A stretch of DNA of 64,000 nt from Butyrivibrio fibrisolvens (GTDB lineage Bacteria; Bacillota; Clostridia; Lachnospirales; Lachnospiraceae). Below are positions 32,577 to 41,860 of this stretch, in pieces. The stretch is from the NCBI RefSeq assembly GCF_037113525.1, contig NZ_CP146963.1, forward strand, positions 1,674,001 through 1,738,000, written 5' to 3'. Below the pieces are notes generated by a model that was given only the letters and a program-made list of their open reading frames with translations, searched no databases and was not told the DNA's origin. The translations under genes were made by a program, and so were the position numbers. Numbering within the stretch: the stretch's first letter is position 1; every line of letters begins with the position of its first letter.

Positions 32577-34247
32577 ATGATTCGAATCAGTAATATAAAA
32601 GTAAAAAACGGAGGCGATGCCTCTGCGTTTAATAATGGAGTTATGGACCCTAAGGCTCTTTCCAAGAGTCTTACTTTTGTGTGTGCAAAAGCTTTGAAGA
32701 TAGATGCAAAGGATATAACAAAACTGTCTGTTTTCAGACATTCAATAGATGCACGTAAGAAGCCTGATATATTTGATGTTTATACAATTGATATATCCCT
32801 TGGCATAAATGAAAAGAAAGCACTTCAAAAGGCAAGGAACAAGAATGCGCAGATTTTTGAACCTGTAGAATATAAGCTGCCACCTTTTGGCGATAAAGAA
32901 ATGTCTAAGTCTCCTGTAGTTGTTGGAGCAGGACCCTGTGGACTTTTTGCTGCTTTCGAACTTGCCAGACTTGGCTTTAAACCTATACTTATTGAAAGAG
33001 GCAGACCAGTCGAAGACAGGCAGAAGGATGTTGAAAACTTCTGGAAGACAGGCGTTTTAGATACAGTATCAAACGTACAGTTTGGTGAGGGCGGCGCCGG
33101 AGCATTCTCTGATGGTAAGCTTAATACCATGGTCCGTGACAAGGACGGGATTGGAAGAGCAGCTCTTAAGATATTCATAGAGCATGGAGCTCCTGAAGAA
33201 ATCTATTATGAGGCTAAGCCCCATATTGGAACTGACAAGCTTGTTGAAGTTGTAAGAAATATCAGAGAAGATATCAAAAAGCTTGGAGGAACAGTCCTTT
33301 TTGAGTCGCAGATGACAGGACTTGTCCTTGGAGATCAAAGCGTAAATGGAATTAAGGTTAAAGATAAAGATGGCAAGGAATCTGTGATCGATACAGATAC
33401 TGTCATCATGGCTATAGGTCATAGCGCAAGAGATACCTTTGAAGCACTGGTATGTGAAGGCGTATACATGGAGCCTAAGGCATTTGCTGTAGGTCTTCGT
33501 GTTGAGCATCCTCAAAGGAAGATCAACAGATCCCAGTACGGCGTAGAGCAAAGCCCTACACTTCCGGCATCGCCTTATAAAGTGGTTCATAACACGTCTC
33601 AAGGAAGAGGCGTATACTCTTTTTGCATGTGCCCGGGAGGATATGTAGTTAACGCTTCGTCAGAAGAGGGACACCTGTGCGTCAACGGAATGAGTTATTA
33701 TGCCCGTGATTCTAGAAATGCAAACAGTGCAATAATAGTAACTGTTAAGCCGGAAGACTTTGGTGGAGAAGGCCCGCTTTGCGGAGTTGAGTTCCAGAGA
33801 AGGCTTGAAAAGAAGGCTTATGAGATGGGAAAGGGCAAAGTTCCTGTCGAATACTTTAAGGATTTTAAAAACTGCAGCACGGCAAGAGCGAATGAAGAGG
33901 ATAGAAGCAGCTGGAATACTCCATGTATAAAGGGTGAGTATACTTTTGCTAATGTTCATGAACTTCTTTCTTCTGACCTTAAAGAAGCTATTGATGAAGG
34001 TATGACTGCATTTGGCCGCATGATAGAAGGCTTTGATGCTGATGATACCCTTATGGAAGGCGTAGAAAGCAGGACATCATCACCAGTAAGGATCACTAGA
34101 GGTGATGACCTTCAGGCTGTGTCAACAAAAGGCTTGTATCCTTGTGGAGAAGGCGCAGGATATGCAGGAGGAATCATGTCAGCTGCTATGGACGGAATGA
34201 AAGTGGCAGCACGCATCTGCGCAGAAAGATACCCCAGAAAAGACTAA
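32577..34247 (+). CDS. Uncharacterised FAD-dependent dehydrogenase (COG2509 type)
   Basis: The 556-residue protein has an N-terminal domain of about 100 residues typical of COG2509, then FAD site VVGAGPCGLFAAFELARLG (about 113-131). It continues with the family signature FGEGGAGAFSDGKLNT (about 174-189), and ends PCGEGAGYAGGIMSAAMDG. These proteins are widespread in clostridia and their substrate is unknown. AGGATGAT is the ribosome site. 5-FCL follows 66 bases later. Confidence 0.9.
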   Translation: MIRISNIKVKNGGDASAFNNGVMDPKALSKSLTFVCAKALKIDAKDITKLSVFRHSIDARKKPDIFDVYTIDISLGINEKKALQKARNKNAQIFEPVEYKLPPFGDKEMSKSPVVVGAGPCGLFAAFELARLGFKPILIERGRPVEDRQKDVENFWKTGVLDTVSNVQFGEGGAGAFSDGKLNTMVRDKDGIGRAALKIFIEHGAPEEIYYEAKPHIGTDKLVEVVRNIREDIKKLGGTVLFESQMTGLVLGDQSVNGIKVKDKDGKESVIDTDTVIMAIGHSARDTFEALVCEGVYMEPKAFAVGLRVEHPQRKINRSQYGVEQSPTLPASPYKVVHNTSQGRGVYSFCMCPGGYVVNASSEEGHLCVNGMSYYARDSRNANSAIIVTVKPEDFGGEGPLCGVEFQRRLEKKAYEMGKGKVPVEYFKDFKNCSTARANEEDRSSWNTPCIKGEYTFANVHELLSSDLKEAIDEGMTAFGRMIEGFDADDTLMEGVESRTSSPVRITRGDDLQAVSTKGLYPCGEGAGYAGGIMSAAMDGMKVAARICAERYPRKD

Positions 34248-34313
34248 CACTATGATATGGAATATAGCAGATGTTAGTTTGAAATGCGTAAAAAATAAGT
34301 ATAGAGAAATAAG

Positions 34314-34889
34314 ATGACTAAACAGGAATATCGAAAACTTGCTCTTAAACTTAGAGATAGTATACCTTTTGAAAAAAGAGATAAGTATAGCAAGAAAATA
34401 GCTGAAAGACTTATAGAATCCGATTCTGTTAAAATGGCAGAAAATATTCTTATATACTATTCGTATCGCTCAGAAGTTGATACGAAAGATCTGATCGAGA
34501 GGTTGATCCAAATGGGCAAGAAGGTCTTTTGTCCTAAGGTTATTGATCCAAAGGAAGGCATCATGGAATTCTACAGGATCACGGATATGGATCAGATAAG
34601 CGAAGGCTTTCATGGGATACCTGAGCCGGTTACGAAGGATGCATATGAGACGGACTTAGGAAGACTTCATTCAGATACTCTTATGATCATTCCGGGAGTT
34701 GCTTTTGATAGAGAATGTAACAGGATAGGGTATAAGGGCGGATTTTATGACCGTTATATTCCGAGAGTTCCGGGGGCGAAGCTTGTAGCTATCGCTTTTG
34801 ATGAGCAGATATTTGATGACGTTTTTCCTATGGAGAGTCATGATATGAAGCCGGATATGATCATTTCCCAATCTCGTATATATATTTAA
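34314..34889 (+). CDS. 5-formyltetrahydrofolate cyclo-ligase
   Basis: This enzyme converts 5-formyl-THF to 5,10-methenyl-THF with ATP, keeping the folate pool usable. The 191-residue protein begins with the basic helix KQEYRKLALKLRDSI and ends with the conserved GVAFDRECNRIGYKGGFYDRYI (the G-Y-x-G-G-x-Y-D-R motif, with Phe for one Tyr). The YxYRSEVDT segment is also present. It is cytoplasmic. The ribosome site is weak (GAGAAATAAG). Confidence 0.92.
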   Translation: MTKQEYRKLALKLRDSIPFEKRDKYSKKIAERLIESDSVKMAENILIYYSYRSEVDTKDLIERLIQMGKKVFCPKVIDPKEGIMEFYRITDMDQISEGFHGIPEPVTKDAYETDLGRLHSDTLMIIPGVAFDRECNRIGYKGGFYDRYIPRVPGAKLVAIAFDEQIFDDVFPMESHDMKPDMIISQSRIYI

Positions 34890-34971
34890 ATCATAGATTC
34901 ATATATATAGGTAAATAGGCCAGGAACTGAAAGAAATCTCAATTGATCTATTTACTGGATTTTTGGAATGA

Positions 34972-34986
34972 AGTGACAAAAAGTCA
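34972..34986. promoter_or_regulatory. Dyad upstream of the class II aldolase gene
   Basis: GTGAC-AAAAA-GTCAC is a perfect 5+5+5 dyad about 33 bases before the start codon at 35019. It may be an operator. No regulator is adjacent. Confidence 0.3.
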
Positions 34987-35018
34987 CATAATCAATACAG
35001 AAAGCAGGAAAGTTTTTT

Positions 35019-36086
35019 ATGGATCCACGACAGGAAATAATAAATATTGGAAAACAACTTCATGACCAGGGACTTCTTGTCAGAACCTGGGGAAATATAT
35101 CGTGCAGACTGGATAAAGATCGTATTCTGATAACACCAAGCGGCATTATGTATGAAGACCTTACTCCGGAAATGATCGCAGAGGTTAATCTCAAGGATCT
35201 TTCATGGGAGGGTAAGTGCAAGCCTTCAAGCGAACTTCTTGTTCATGTTGCCTGCTATAATGCCAGAAGTGATATCAGATTTATAATTCATACACATCAG
35301 GTATTTGCTACTGTTGCAGGTTCTCTTGGAGTTAAAGAGATAAGGGCGGAAGTTGACGGCGATGATATGAGGATTCCATGTGCGCCATATGCACTTCCCG
35401 GGACCAAGAAGCTTGCTGAAAATGTTAGAAAGACTATCGAGAAACATAAGTCTGCAAACGGTATCATCATGTCCAATCATGGCACGATATGCATGGGCTC
35501 TATAAGTGACGAAGCCCTTGAGTGTGCTATGGAGATGGAAGAAGCAGCAAAGATCTTTTTACACGGCTATTGCCACATGGATATTGAAAGTGAGTTTCTT
35601 GAAGGATTCAGCTCACACATTAACAGCGGTAAGATAATCTATGATAAGGCTGATACTCCTTACAGAGTTAAGAGGATTCACGAAGAGATCTATGCAAAAA
35701 GACCTGATGTCAAGCACATAGTTCATAACAAGTCCCAGGCCTGCAGGATCGTGTCAAGACGTGCGACTCTTATGAAGCCTCTTCTTGACGATTTTGCCCA
35801 GCTTATCGGCACAAGCGTAAGGATTCCTATCAATCATCATGGCCATGACGGAAGACGTATTATTGTGAAAAAAAATGTCAACGCGGTCTTTGCTCTTGAT
35901 GATGGAGCTTTCTGTCTTGGGGAAACCAGAGATGATGCACAGGCAGCTGCACTTGTTTTGGATAAGGCCTGTATTGCTCAGATAGCGGCCTCAAGATACG
36001 GTAGCGCTAACTTCCTTTCATACAGAGATTGTCATAAGATGAACAGACACTACAGAAACTCTTACTCGAAGCTGGCAAAAAGATGA
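35019..36086 (+). CDS. Tandem class II aldolase/adducin protein with degenerate second domain
   Basis: The 355-residue protein has two related aldolase-fold domains. The first (about 1-190) has the expected metal ligands: Glu in SSELLVH, HTH in IIHTHQ, and His in SNHGT. It probably cleaves a sugar phosphate such as fuculose or ribulose phosphate, or acts as a decarboxylase. The second (about 205-340) has the same order of motifs, but HTH is replaced by HNK (VHNKSQ), and NHG by DDG (ALDDGAFCLGET). So the second domain likely cannot bind the same metal and may be structural or regulatory. AGGAAAG lies 10-13 bases before the ATG. Confidence 0.82.
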   Translation: MDPRQEIINIGKQLHDQGLLVRTWGNISCRLDKDRILITPSGIMYEDLTPEMIAEVNLKDLSWEGKCKPSSELLVHVACYNARSDIRFIIHTHQVFATVAGSLGVKEIRAEVDGDDMRIPCAPYALPGTKKLAENVRKTIEKHKSANGIIMSNHGTICMGSISDEALECAMEMEEAAKIFLHGYCHMDIESEFLEGFSSHINSGKIIYDKADTPYRVKRIHEEIYAKRPDVKHIVHNKSQACRIVSRRATLMKPLLDDFAQLIGTSVRIPINHHGHDGRRIIVKKNVNAVFALDDGAFCLGETRDDAQAAALVLDKACIAQIAASRYGSANFLSYRDCHKMNRHYRNSYSKLAKR

Positions 36087-36156
36087 TTGTTGAGCCGCCT
36101 ATAACTGTGTTAAAATGGTTCTAGATTTTATATCCATATCTATGGAGGACATCAAT

Positions 36157-37311
36157 ATGACAGAAACTATTACAAACGAAGAGGTTAACGTGGCTGCTTC
36201 TGATGAGTCTGCAAAGCCGGTAGAAAAGCCATGGGCAGAAGAAACGGCTTCAGAGGACAAGTATGTAGCTTATGTATCAAGCTATACTAATGGAACAGGC
36301 GATAAGTTCGGTATCCGCGTTTACGACGTAGATATCAAGAACGGTCGTATGACTGAGAAGAGTAAGATCAAGATCACAAACTCTTCTTACGTTACTGAGT
36401 CCAAGAATAAAAAGCACCTTTATTCTATAACCGATTTTGGCGTTGAGGCTTATGACATCAAGAAAGATGGAACACTTAGCCTTATCAACGAAGCTTCCAT
36501 CAATGGTATGAGAGGATGTTATCTTTCTACTGACTATGAAGATAAGTTCCTTTTCTGCGCAGGATATCATGATGGAAAGATCACTGTTCTTCGTCTGAAT
36601 GAAGATGGAAGTATCGGTGAGATCACAGAGGAGATCTATCAGAAGGGGCTTGGCTCTGCTGCAGGACGTAACCATCGTCCACATGTTCAGTGCGTACGTA
36701 TGACCAAGGACAATAAGTTCCTGTGCGCATGTGATCTTGGAATGGACAGGATCAATGTTTATAAGCTTAATCACGAGACAGGTCGTCTTGAAAATGCTGA
36801 CGTTATTCACTGCGATCAGGAGTCAGCTCCAAGACATATCAAGTTCTCTGAGAATGGTGAATTTATTTACGTTCTTACAGAGCAGAAGAATTCAATCGAC
36901 GTATATCACTACAGAGTAGATGATCACGATATACCTGATTTCGAAAGAATTCAGTCAATGTCTACTATCGACGAGCCTGATGTACAGGGTATCGCAAGTA
37001 GCGCACTTATGTTCTCACTTGATTACAACTATCTTGTATCATCTAACCTTGGTGAGAACTTTGTAGATATCTACAGAGCAGATAAGAGAACAGGAAAGCT
37101 CAAGAAGATCCTTGGTCTTCCTATTTCAGGCGAGTATCCTAAGGATGCTGCTTTGTTCCCTGACAATAAGCACCTTGTATCTCTTAACCACGAGTCCAAT
37201 ACAATGACATTCTTTACAGTTAACATGGCTAAGGGAATCATTGTCATGAACGGACCGGAAGTTAGTGTTGATCAGCCTAACTGCATCGTATTCCATAAGC
37301 TTGAGGGATAA
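36157..37311 (+). CDS. Lactonase-fold (6-phosphogluconolactonase/YbhE-like) beta-propeller
   Basis: The 384-residue protein is a seven-bladed beta-propeller of the lactonase family. Repeated blade motifs such as YVSSYTNG, YSITDFGVEAYDI and SFFLYNLNHESN are recognisable, together with GRNHRPHVQCVRM and a C-terminal HLVSLNHESNTMTFF. Members hydrolyse 6-phosphogluconolactone in the pentose phosphate pathway or related lactones. The first 40 residues are a low-complexity Glu/Ala/Thr leader. ATG 36157 is favoured, with GGAGG about 9 bases upstream, over ATG 36115. A strong terminator follows. Confidence 0.85.
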   Translation: MTETITNEEVNVAASDESAKPVEKPWAEETASEDKYVAYVSSYTNGTGDKFGIRVYDVDIKNGRMTEKSKIKITNSSYVTESKNKKHLYSITDFGVEAYDIKKDGTLSLINEASINGMRGCYLSTDYEDKFLFCAGYHDGKITVLRLNEDGSIGEITEEIYQKGLGSAAGRNHRPHVQCVRMTKDNKFLCACDLGMDRINVYKLNHETGRLENADVIHCDQESAPRHIKFSENGEFIYVLTEQKNSIDVYHYRVDDHDIPDFERIQSMSTIDEPDVQGIASSALMFSLDYNYLVSSNLGENFVDIYRADKRTGKLKKILGLPISGEYPKDAALFPDNKHLVSLNHESNTMTFFTVNMAKGIIVMNGPEVSVDQPNCIVFHKLEG

Positions 37312-37347
37312 GATAATAGTTAAAACTTAAGAGCATGTAAAATGATA

Positions 37348-37380
37348 CCCCGGTGAGTCAAACTCATCGGGGATTTTTTG
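37348..37380 (+). terminator. Terminator after the lactonase-fold gene
   Basis: CCCCGGTGAG (37348-37357) pairs with CTCATCGGGG (37363-37372) with one G-U pair, loop TCAAA, followed by ATTTTTTG. Confidence 0.88.
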
Positions 37381-37423
37381 TATAGATATATGAAAGATAG
37401 TTAAACACTCAACGAATGAGGCC

Positions 37424-38530
37424 TTATTTTTTGGACTTATAGAAGTCTGTAATATACTCTGCTCTTGAAGACATGTTGGAGATCATAGCATCAAGAAGGG
37501 TTACTGCAGCCATGCATTCAACAACTACTACAGCTCTTGGCACTACTACAGGATCGTGTCTTCCGCCTATCACAACGTCTATAGGACTTCCGTCCTGCTT
37601 AACAGTTGCCTGCTCTTTGGAAATAGAAGGTGTTGGCTTAACGTGACACCTAAGTACTATTTCAGAGCCATTACTTATTCCGCCCATGATGCCGCCGGAA
37701 TGATTTGTTGTAGTTACGATCTTTCCGTTTTCGCTTGTGAAGCCGTCGTTATCTTCTGAACCTTTATAGGTTGATACTAAAACTCCGTCGCCAACTTCAA
37801 CCGCTTTTACTGCGCCTATAGACATAAGAGCCTTGGCCATGGAAGCATCAAGCTTGTCAAAAACAGGATCGCCGATTCCGGCAGGAACACCTTTTATGCG
37901 ACATTCTATTACGCCACCTACAGAATCCTGCTCTTCACGGCATTTCTGAATGTAATCAAATGCTTTCTGAGCAGCATCTGCATCGGGCATGCATACAGGA
38001 TTTTCTCTTATAACAGAAGGATCAAACTTATCAGGATCGATACTTACAGGACCTATTGATTTAGTATATGCGGTAAGCTCTATGCCCATTTTTTTAAGAA
38101 GAGTGCAGCAAAGAGCTCCTGCAGCTACACGGCCGATGGTTTCGCGTCCTGATGAACGTCCGCCGCCTCTATAGTCTCTGAAACCATATTTGGAATCAAA
38201 ACCAAAATCAGCATGTCCGGGTCTGTAATAGGAGGCTATCTGACTGTAATCTCCGGATTTCTGAGATGTGTTTCTTATCATGAGAGAGATGGGAGTTCCT
38301 GTAGTCTTTCCTTCAAAAACACCTGATAAGATCTCTACTTTATCGTCTTCTTTACGAGGAGTGGTAACTGATGAAGTTCCTGGCTTTCTGCGGTCCAGAT
38401 ATTCCTGGATCGTGCTTTCTGAAAGCTCCATTCCTGCAGGGAACCCGTCTATAACGACACCAAGAGCAGGTCCGTGTGATTCTCCCCAGGTTGAGATTTT
38501 AAGATTTTTTCCAAATATTGATCCTGACAT
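37424..38530 (-). CDS. aroC: Chorismate synthase
   Basis: AroC makes chorismate from 5-enolpyruvylshikimate-3-phosphate with reduced FMN. The 368-residue protein begins MSGSIFGKNLKISTWGESHG, followed by GPALGVVIDGFPAG. It has RPGHADFGFDSKYGFRDYRGGGRSSGRET with the substrate-binding Arg and His residues. The start at 38530 is preferred over 38548 because AGGGG lies 8-9 bases upstream and the family begins here. It is the only gene on the minus strand in this half of the window and is divergent from the VanY gene. The promoter is at 38624-38652. Confidence 0.96.
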   Translation of the reverse strand: MSGSIFGKNLKISTWGESHGPALGVVIDGFPAGMELSESTIQEYLDRRKPGTSSVTTPRKEDDKVEILSGVFEGKTTGTPISLMIRNTSQKSGDYSQIASYYRPGHADFGFDSKYGFRDYRGGGRSSGRETIGRVAAGALCCTLLKKMGIELTAYTKSIGPVSIDPDKFDPSVIRENPVCMPDADAAQKAFDYIQKCREEQDSVGGVIECRIKGVPAGIGDPVFDKLDASMAKALMSIGAVKAVEVGDGVLVSTYKGSEDNDGFTSENGKIVTTTNHSGGIMGGISNGSEIVLRCHVKPTPSISKEQATVKQDGSPIDVVIGGRHDPVVVPRAVVVVECMAAVTLLDAMISNMSSRAEYITDFYKSKK

Positions 38531-38623
38531 GAAGCGCCCCTTTTGCATATATATTCATGAATGAATTTTGTTAAAGAAACCATTATTGTAGAACCAGTCT
38601 GATAAAAGCTAGTTCTGAACTGC

Positions 38624-38652
38624 ATTATATATAATATTTATGCGTACTGCAA
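38624..38652 (-). promoter_or_regulatory. Promoter of aroC
   Basis: Read on the minus strand: TTGCAG (38652-38647), a 17-base spacer and TATAAT (38629-38624). Confidence 0.7.
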
Positions 38653-38681
38653 CAAAAAAGAATGTCGAATTTGTAAAAAGT

Positions 38682-38710
38682 GTTTAAAAATTCCCAAAAT
38701 GTAGTATAAT
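38682..38710 (+). promoter_or_regulatory. Promoter of the VanY-type gene
   Basis: TATAAT (38705-38710) with a weak GTTTAA -35 (38682-38687) 17 bases upstream. Confidence 0.5.
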
Positions 38711-38748
38711 ATCTGTATGATATACCGAGAATGCAGGGGGAGCCTGAG

Positions 38749-39912
38749 TTGGGTGCAATGAAAAACAAAGATGTTTCATTTGAGCCGACATTTCGGGAGA
38801 AAGCAGTTCGGCGAATAGGGAAGTTCGTAAAAAAGAATAGGAAGTTCTATTTTTTCGGTGTCATCGCTGTCGCAGCAGTTGTTTTTGTGACGGCATTGTT
38901 TAGTGCTTTTTATGATAATAGAAAACGTATTCTAAGTATTGCATGTATCCTTTTGTTCTTCGTATCTTCAAGTAGTTTTTCTTATCCCGTTTTACCAATG
39001 GATGTAAGTTTCGTATCAGACAGTATCCGTAGTGATGACAGTTCTGATACTGATTATATTGCTACTGAAGTTACCAATGACAAATTACAGGATACAGAAA
39101 CGATTTCTTTAGGAAGTCAGAATTCATCTCAAGACAATGTCTTTTCAGATGATCAGAGTATTAATGAAAATGCGGAAGAAGATCTCAAGTATGACGGAAA
39201 TGGAGAACTTCTGGGAGAAGTATCAGAGAGCGATCAGATAAGCATCTCAGAGATCCTTGATTCATCTGATGATCTATCTTCATATGATGAAGAGTCTGGG
39301 ACTTGTGAACAGGCTCAGGCTGAAGACAAACAGTTTTCAGCAGATGACTGGAATCTGATGCTGGTCAACAAGCAGCATCCCATTCCTGATAATTACGAAT
39401 TTGAGACCGCGCAGATATCAAGCGGTGGCAAGCTTTGTGATGAAAGGATCCTTTCACCTTTAAGGCAGATGTTTGAAGCTGCTGCCAGAGATGGAGTTTC
39501 ACTTGTGGTATGTTCTCCTTACAGATCCAATAATCGTCAGGAGATGCTTTTTGCAAGAAAAGTAGATTACTATCTGGAACAGGGATATGATTATATGCAG
39601 TCATATGCACTGGCATCACAGGCAGTTACAATTCCAGGTTCATCAGAGCATGAGATCGGACTTGCTCTTGATATCATAACTGATGGATATTGTTCTCTTG
39701 ATGAGGGCTTTGGAGATACAGCTGCAGGAAGATGGCTTGCTCAGAATTCGTATAAGTACGGATTTGTAGTCCGTTATCTCAAAGGTAAAGAAGAAATAAC
39801 CGGAATCGAGTACGAGCCATGGCATATCAGATATGTCGGAGTTGCTGCTGCAACAGTTATGTACGAGGAAGGCATATGCCTGGAAGAGTTCTGGGACGAA
39901 TATCTTTACTAA
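38749..39912 (+). CDS. D-alanyl-D-alanine carboxypeptidase, VanY/M15B family, membrane-anchored
   Basis: The protein of about 387 residues has a hydrophobic helix near residues 30-50 and a second at about 60-75. An acidic Ser/Asp linker (about 85-200) and a C-terminal VanY peptidase domain follow. The domain has the Arg-containing YRSNNRQEMLF, the zinc motif SSEHEIGLALD (SxHxxGxAxD), and EPWHIRYVG. It trims D-Ala from peptidoglycan stem peptides outside the cell. The start is uncertain: TTG 38749 has GGGGGAG 6 bases upstream and is preferred; ATG 38731 overlaps that site and ATG 38758 is 15 bases from it. A terminator follows. Confidence 0.9.
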   Translation: MGAMKNKDVSFEPTFREKAVRRIGKFVKKNRKFYFFGVIAVAAVVFVTALFSAFYDNRKRILSIACILLFFVSSSSFSYPVLPMDVSFVSDSIRSDDSSDTDYIATEVTNDKLQDTETISLGSQNSSQDNVFSDDQSINENAEEDLKYDGNGELLGEVSESDQISISEILDSSDDLSSYDEESGTCEQAQAEDKQFSADDWNLMLVNKQHPIPDNYEFETAQISSGGKLCDERILSPLRQMFEAAARDGVSLVVCSPYRSNNRQEMLFARKVDYYLEQGYDYMQSYALASQAVTIPGSSEHEIGLALDIITDGYCSLDEGFGDTAAGRWLAQNSYKYGFVVRYLKGKEEITGIEYEPWHIRYVGVAAATVMYEEGICLEEFWDEYLY

Positions 39913-39957
39913 AAACAAAAAATCTTGTCTAAAAAAATTCAATGGTATATTATGATT

Positions 39958-39990
39958 AGGGGCATGGAATGCATGCCCCTATATTTTTGC
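39958..39990 (+). terminator. Terminator of the VanY-type gene
   Basis: AGGGGCATG (39958-39966) pairs perfectly with CATGCCCCT (39972-39980), followed by ATATTTTTG. Confidence 0.85.
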
Positions 39991-40063
39991 TTTTTGATTG
40001 TAAAAATGCAGCTTATTTTCATTTGAAATGTTTAATTTATAAGCTGTTGTGAAAAGAGGTTAT

Positions 40064-41245
40064 ATGTACAAATTATTAAAAACAGAAGGCCGCGCCAAAA
40101 GAGGCGAATTCCAGACTGTTCATGGTACGATCCAGACTCCTGTATTCATGAATGTTGCAACTGTTGCAGCAATAAAGGGAGCTGTATCAACTGAAGATCT
40201 CGAAGGTATCAAGAATCAGGTAGTTCTTTGTAATACCTATCACCTTCACCTTCGTCCCGGCGATGATAATGTATATCGTATGGGCGGTCTTCATAAATTC
40301 ATGTCATGCAATAAGCCTATACTTACAGATTCAGGCGGATTTCAGGTCTTTTCCCTTGCTAAGACAAGAAGGATCAGAGAAGAGGGCGTATACTTCCATT
40401 CTCACATAGATGGTCACAAGCTCTTTATGGGACCTGAAGAGAGTATGAGGATCCAGTCTCACCTTGGAAGTACTATTGCCATGGCATTTGATGAGTGTCC
40501 GTCTGCAAGAGCTGATCACGAATATGTTCAGATGTCAGTTGACAGAACTACAAGATGGCTTGAGAGATGTAAGAAGGAGATGGACAGACTCAATTCTCTT
40601 CCTGATACAGTCAATCCGCACCAGATGCTCTTTGGAATAAATCAGGGCGCGATATTTGATGATATCAGGATCGAGCATGCAAAGAGAATAGCAGAGATGA
40701 ATCTTGACGGCTATGCTGTAGGAGGTCTTGCTGTTGGTGAGACTCATGAAGAGATGTATCACGTACTTGATACAGTGGTTCCATATCTTCCTCAGGATAA
40801 GCCTACATACCTTATGGGCGTTGGTACACCTGCCAATATCCTTGAAGCTGTAGAAAGAGGCGTAGACTTCTTTGATTGCGTATATCCAAGCAGAAACGGA
40901 CGTCACGGCCACGTATATACAAAGAAAGGTAAGCTCAATCTCCTTAATGCACGTTTTGAACTTGATTCTCATCCTATCGAAGAGGGCTGTCAGTGTCCTG
41001 CCTGCAAACGCTATTCAAGAGGTTATATCCGTCACCTTCTTAAGTCAGGCGAGATGCTTGGAATGAGACTTTGCGTTCTTCATAATCTGTACTTCTACAA
41101 CAATATGATGGAAGAGATAAGGGATGCACTTGATAATGGCAACTTCGCAGAATATAAGAAGAAGACCATTGAGGGATTTTCTGAGTATGAAGAGCTCAGC
41201 ACAGCTCCAGGAAGCGATATAGCAAAAAATTGGCGCAAAGGATAA
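40064..41245 (+). CDS. tgt: tRNA-guanine transglycosylase (queuine tRNA-ribosyltransferase)
   Basis: Tgt exchanges guanine 34 for preQ1 in tRNAs with GUN anticodons. The 393-residue protein has DSGGFQVFSL (catalytic Asp about 89), GGLAVGETHEEM, and the nucleophile Asp in VDFFDCVYPSRNGRHG. The zinc cluster is CQCPAC with a following His (CVLHNLYFY). ATG 40064 has AAGAGG 5 bases upstream; the in-frame GTG at 40049 is less likely. yajC follows, an order common in bacteria. Confidence 0.96.
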   Translation: MYKLLKTEGRAKRGEFQTVHGTIQTPVFMNVATVAAIKGAVSTEDLEGIKNQVVLCNTYHLHLRPGDDNVYRMGGLHKFMSCNKPILTDSGGFQVFSLAKTRRIREEGVYFHSHIDGHKLFMGPEESMRIQSHLGSTIAMAFDECPSARADHEYVQMSVDRTTRWLERCKKEMDRLNSLPDTVNPHQMLFGINQGAIFDDIRIEHAKRIAEMNLDGYAVGGLAVGETHEEMYHVLDTVVPYLPQDKPTYLMGVGTPANILEAVERGVDFFDCVYPSRNGRHGHVYTKKGKLNLLNARFELDSHPIEEGCQCPACKRYSRGYIRHLLKSGEMLGMRLCVLHNLYFYNNMMEEIRDALDNGNFAEYKKKTIEGFSEYEELSTAPGSDIAKNWRKG

Positions 41246-41247
41246 AT

Positions 41248-41277
41248 GAGTTTGGAAATATAAATATTTCCAAACTC
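41248..41277. terminator. Hairpin after tgt
   Basis: GAGTTTGGAAATA (41248-41260) and TATTTCCAAACTC (41265-41277) form a perfect 13-base stem with a 4-base loop. No U-tract follows, so it may block exonucleases rather than terminate. Confidence 0.6.
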
Positions 41278-41280
41278 TAC

Positions 41281-41308
41281 GACGTGGCGGAGCAGGCTCC
41301 ACCACGTC
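41281..41308. repeat. GC-rich palindrome after tgt
   Basis: GACGTGG (41281-41287) pairs with CCACGTC (41302-41308), with inner GGAGC (41289-41293) and GCTCC (41296-41300) also pairing. The hairpin is GC-rich compared with its surroundings. There is no U-tract. Confidence 0.55.
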
Positions 41309-41394
41309 CATATGAGCTTAAAATTTGTAATTTCAAACTACATTGAAGGTGAAATTGAACGATTTTTATTACGAATTTTTAACAAAATACGCTC

Positions 41395-41423
41395 TTGTAA
41401 GTGAACTTTTTATTGTGTATCAT
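41395..41423 (+). promoter_or_regulatory. Promoter of yajC
   Basis: TTGTAA (41395-41400), a 17-base spacer and TATCAT (41418-41423), 62 bases before the start codon. Confidence 0.6.
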
Positions 41424-41485
41424 TTAAAGGTAGCTTTTTTGAAGCTCTTATAAAGAATTAAAAGAGGATTCCGGAGGAAAACTAA

Positions 41486-41854
41486 ATGTATTCAGATGTG
41501 TTTAAGATGGTTGGTACTGCTGTAGAGGGTCAGTCTCTTGGCATGAGCTATTATCTGATCATACTTGTTGTAATGTTCGCATTCATGTATTTCATCATGA
41601 TCAGACCTCAGCGTAAGCAGGAGAAAGAAAAGGCAGCAATGATGGCAGCACTTGCTGTTGGCGATAGTGTTCGTACAACAGGTGGATTTGTTGGAACAGT
41701 AATCGATATCCATGACAACATGGTAATCGTTGAGTTTGGTAACAACAAGAATTGCCGTATTCCTATGGTTAAGGAAGCAATCGTTGAGATCGAGAAGCCT
41801 GAAGATGCTGTTAAGCCAGTAGAAACTAAGGCTGACAAGAAGAAAAAGGATTGA
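41486..41854 (+). CDS. yajC: Preprotein translocase subunit YajC
   Basis: YajC is a small membrane protein associated with SecDF. The 122-residue protein has one transmembrane helix (about 18-35; YYLIILVVMFAFMYFIMI), then the diagnostic RPQRKQEKEKA. The conserved GDSVRTTGGFVGTVIDI beta-domain and a lysine-rich tail follow. The ribosome site is GGAGG about 10 bases upstream. It follows tgt, but a promoter and hairpins between them suggest separate transcription. Confidence 0.95.
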   Translation: MYSDVFKMVGTAVEGQSLGMSYYLIILVVMFAFMYFIMIRPQRKQEKEKAAMMAALAVGDSVRTTGGFVGTVIDIHDNMVIVEFGNNKNCRIPMVKEAIVEIEKPEDAVKPVETKADKKKKD

Positions 41855-41860
41855 TTTTTT

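Noticed and set aside
38556..38569. ATTCAT-GA-ATGAAT palindrome upstream of aroC
   Set aside because: It is short and AT-rich, so chance occurrence is likely. It was not counted with the larger palindromic elements.
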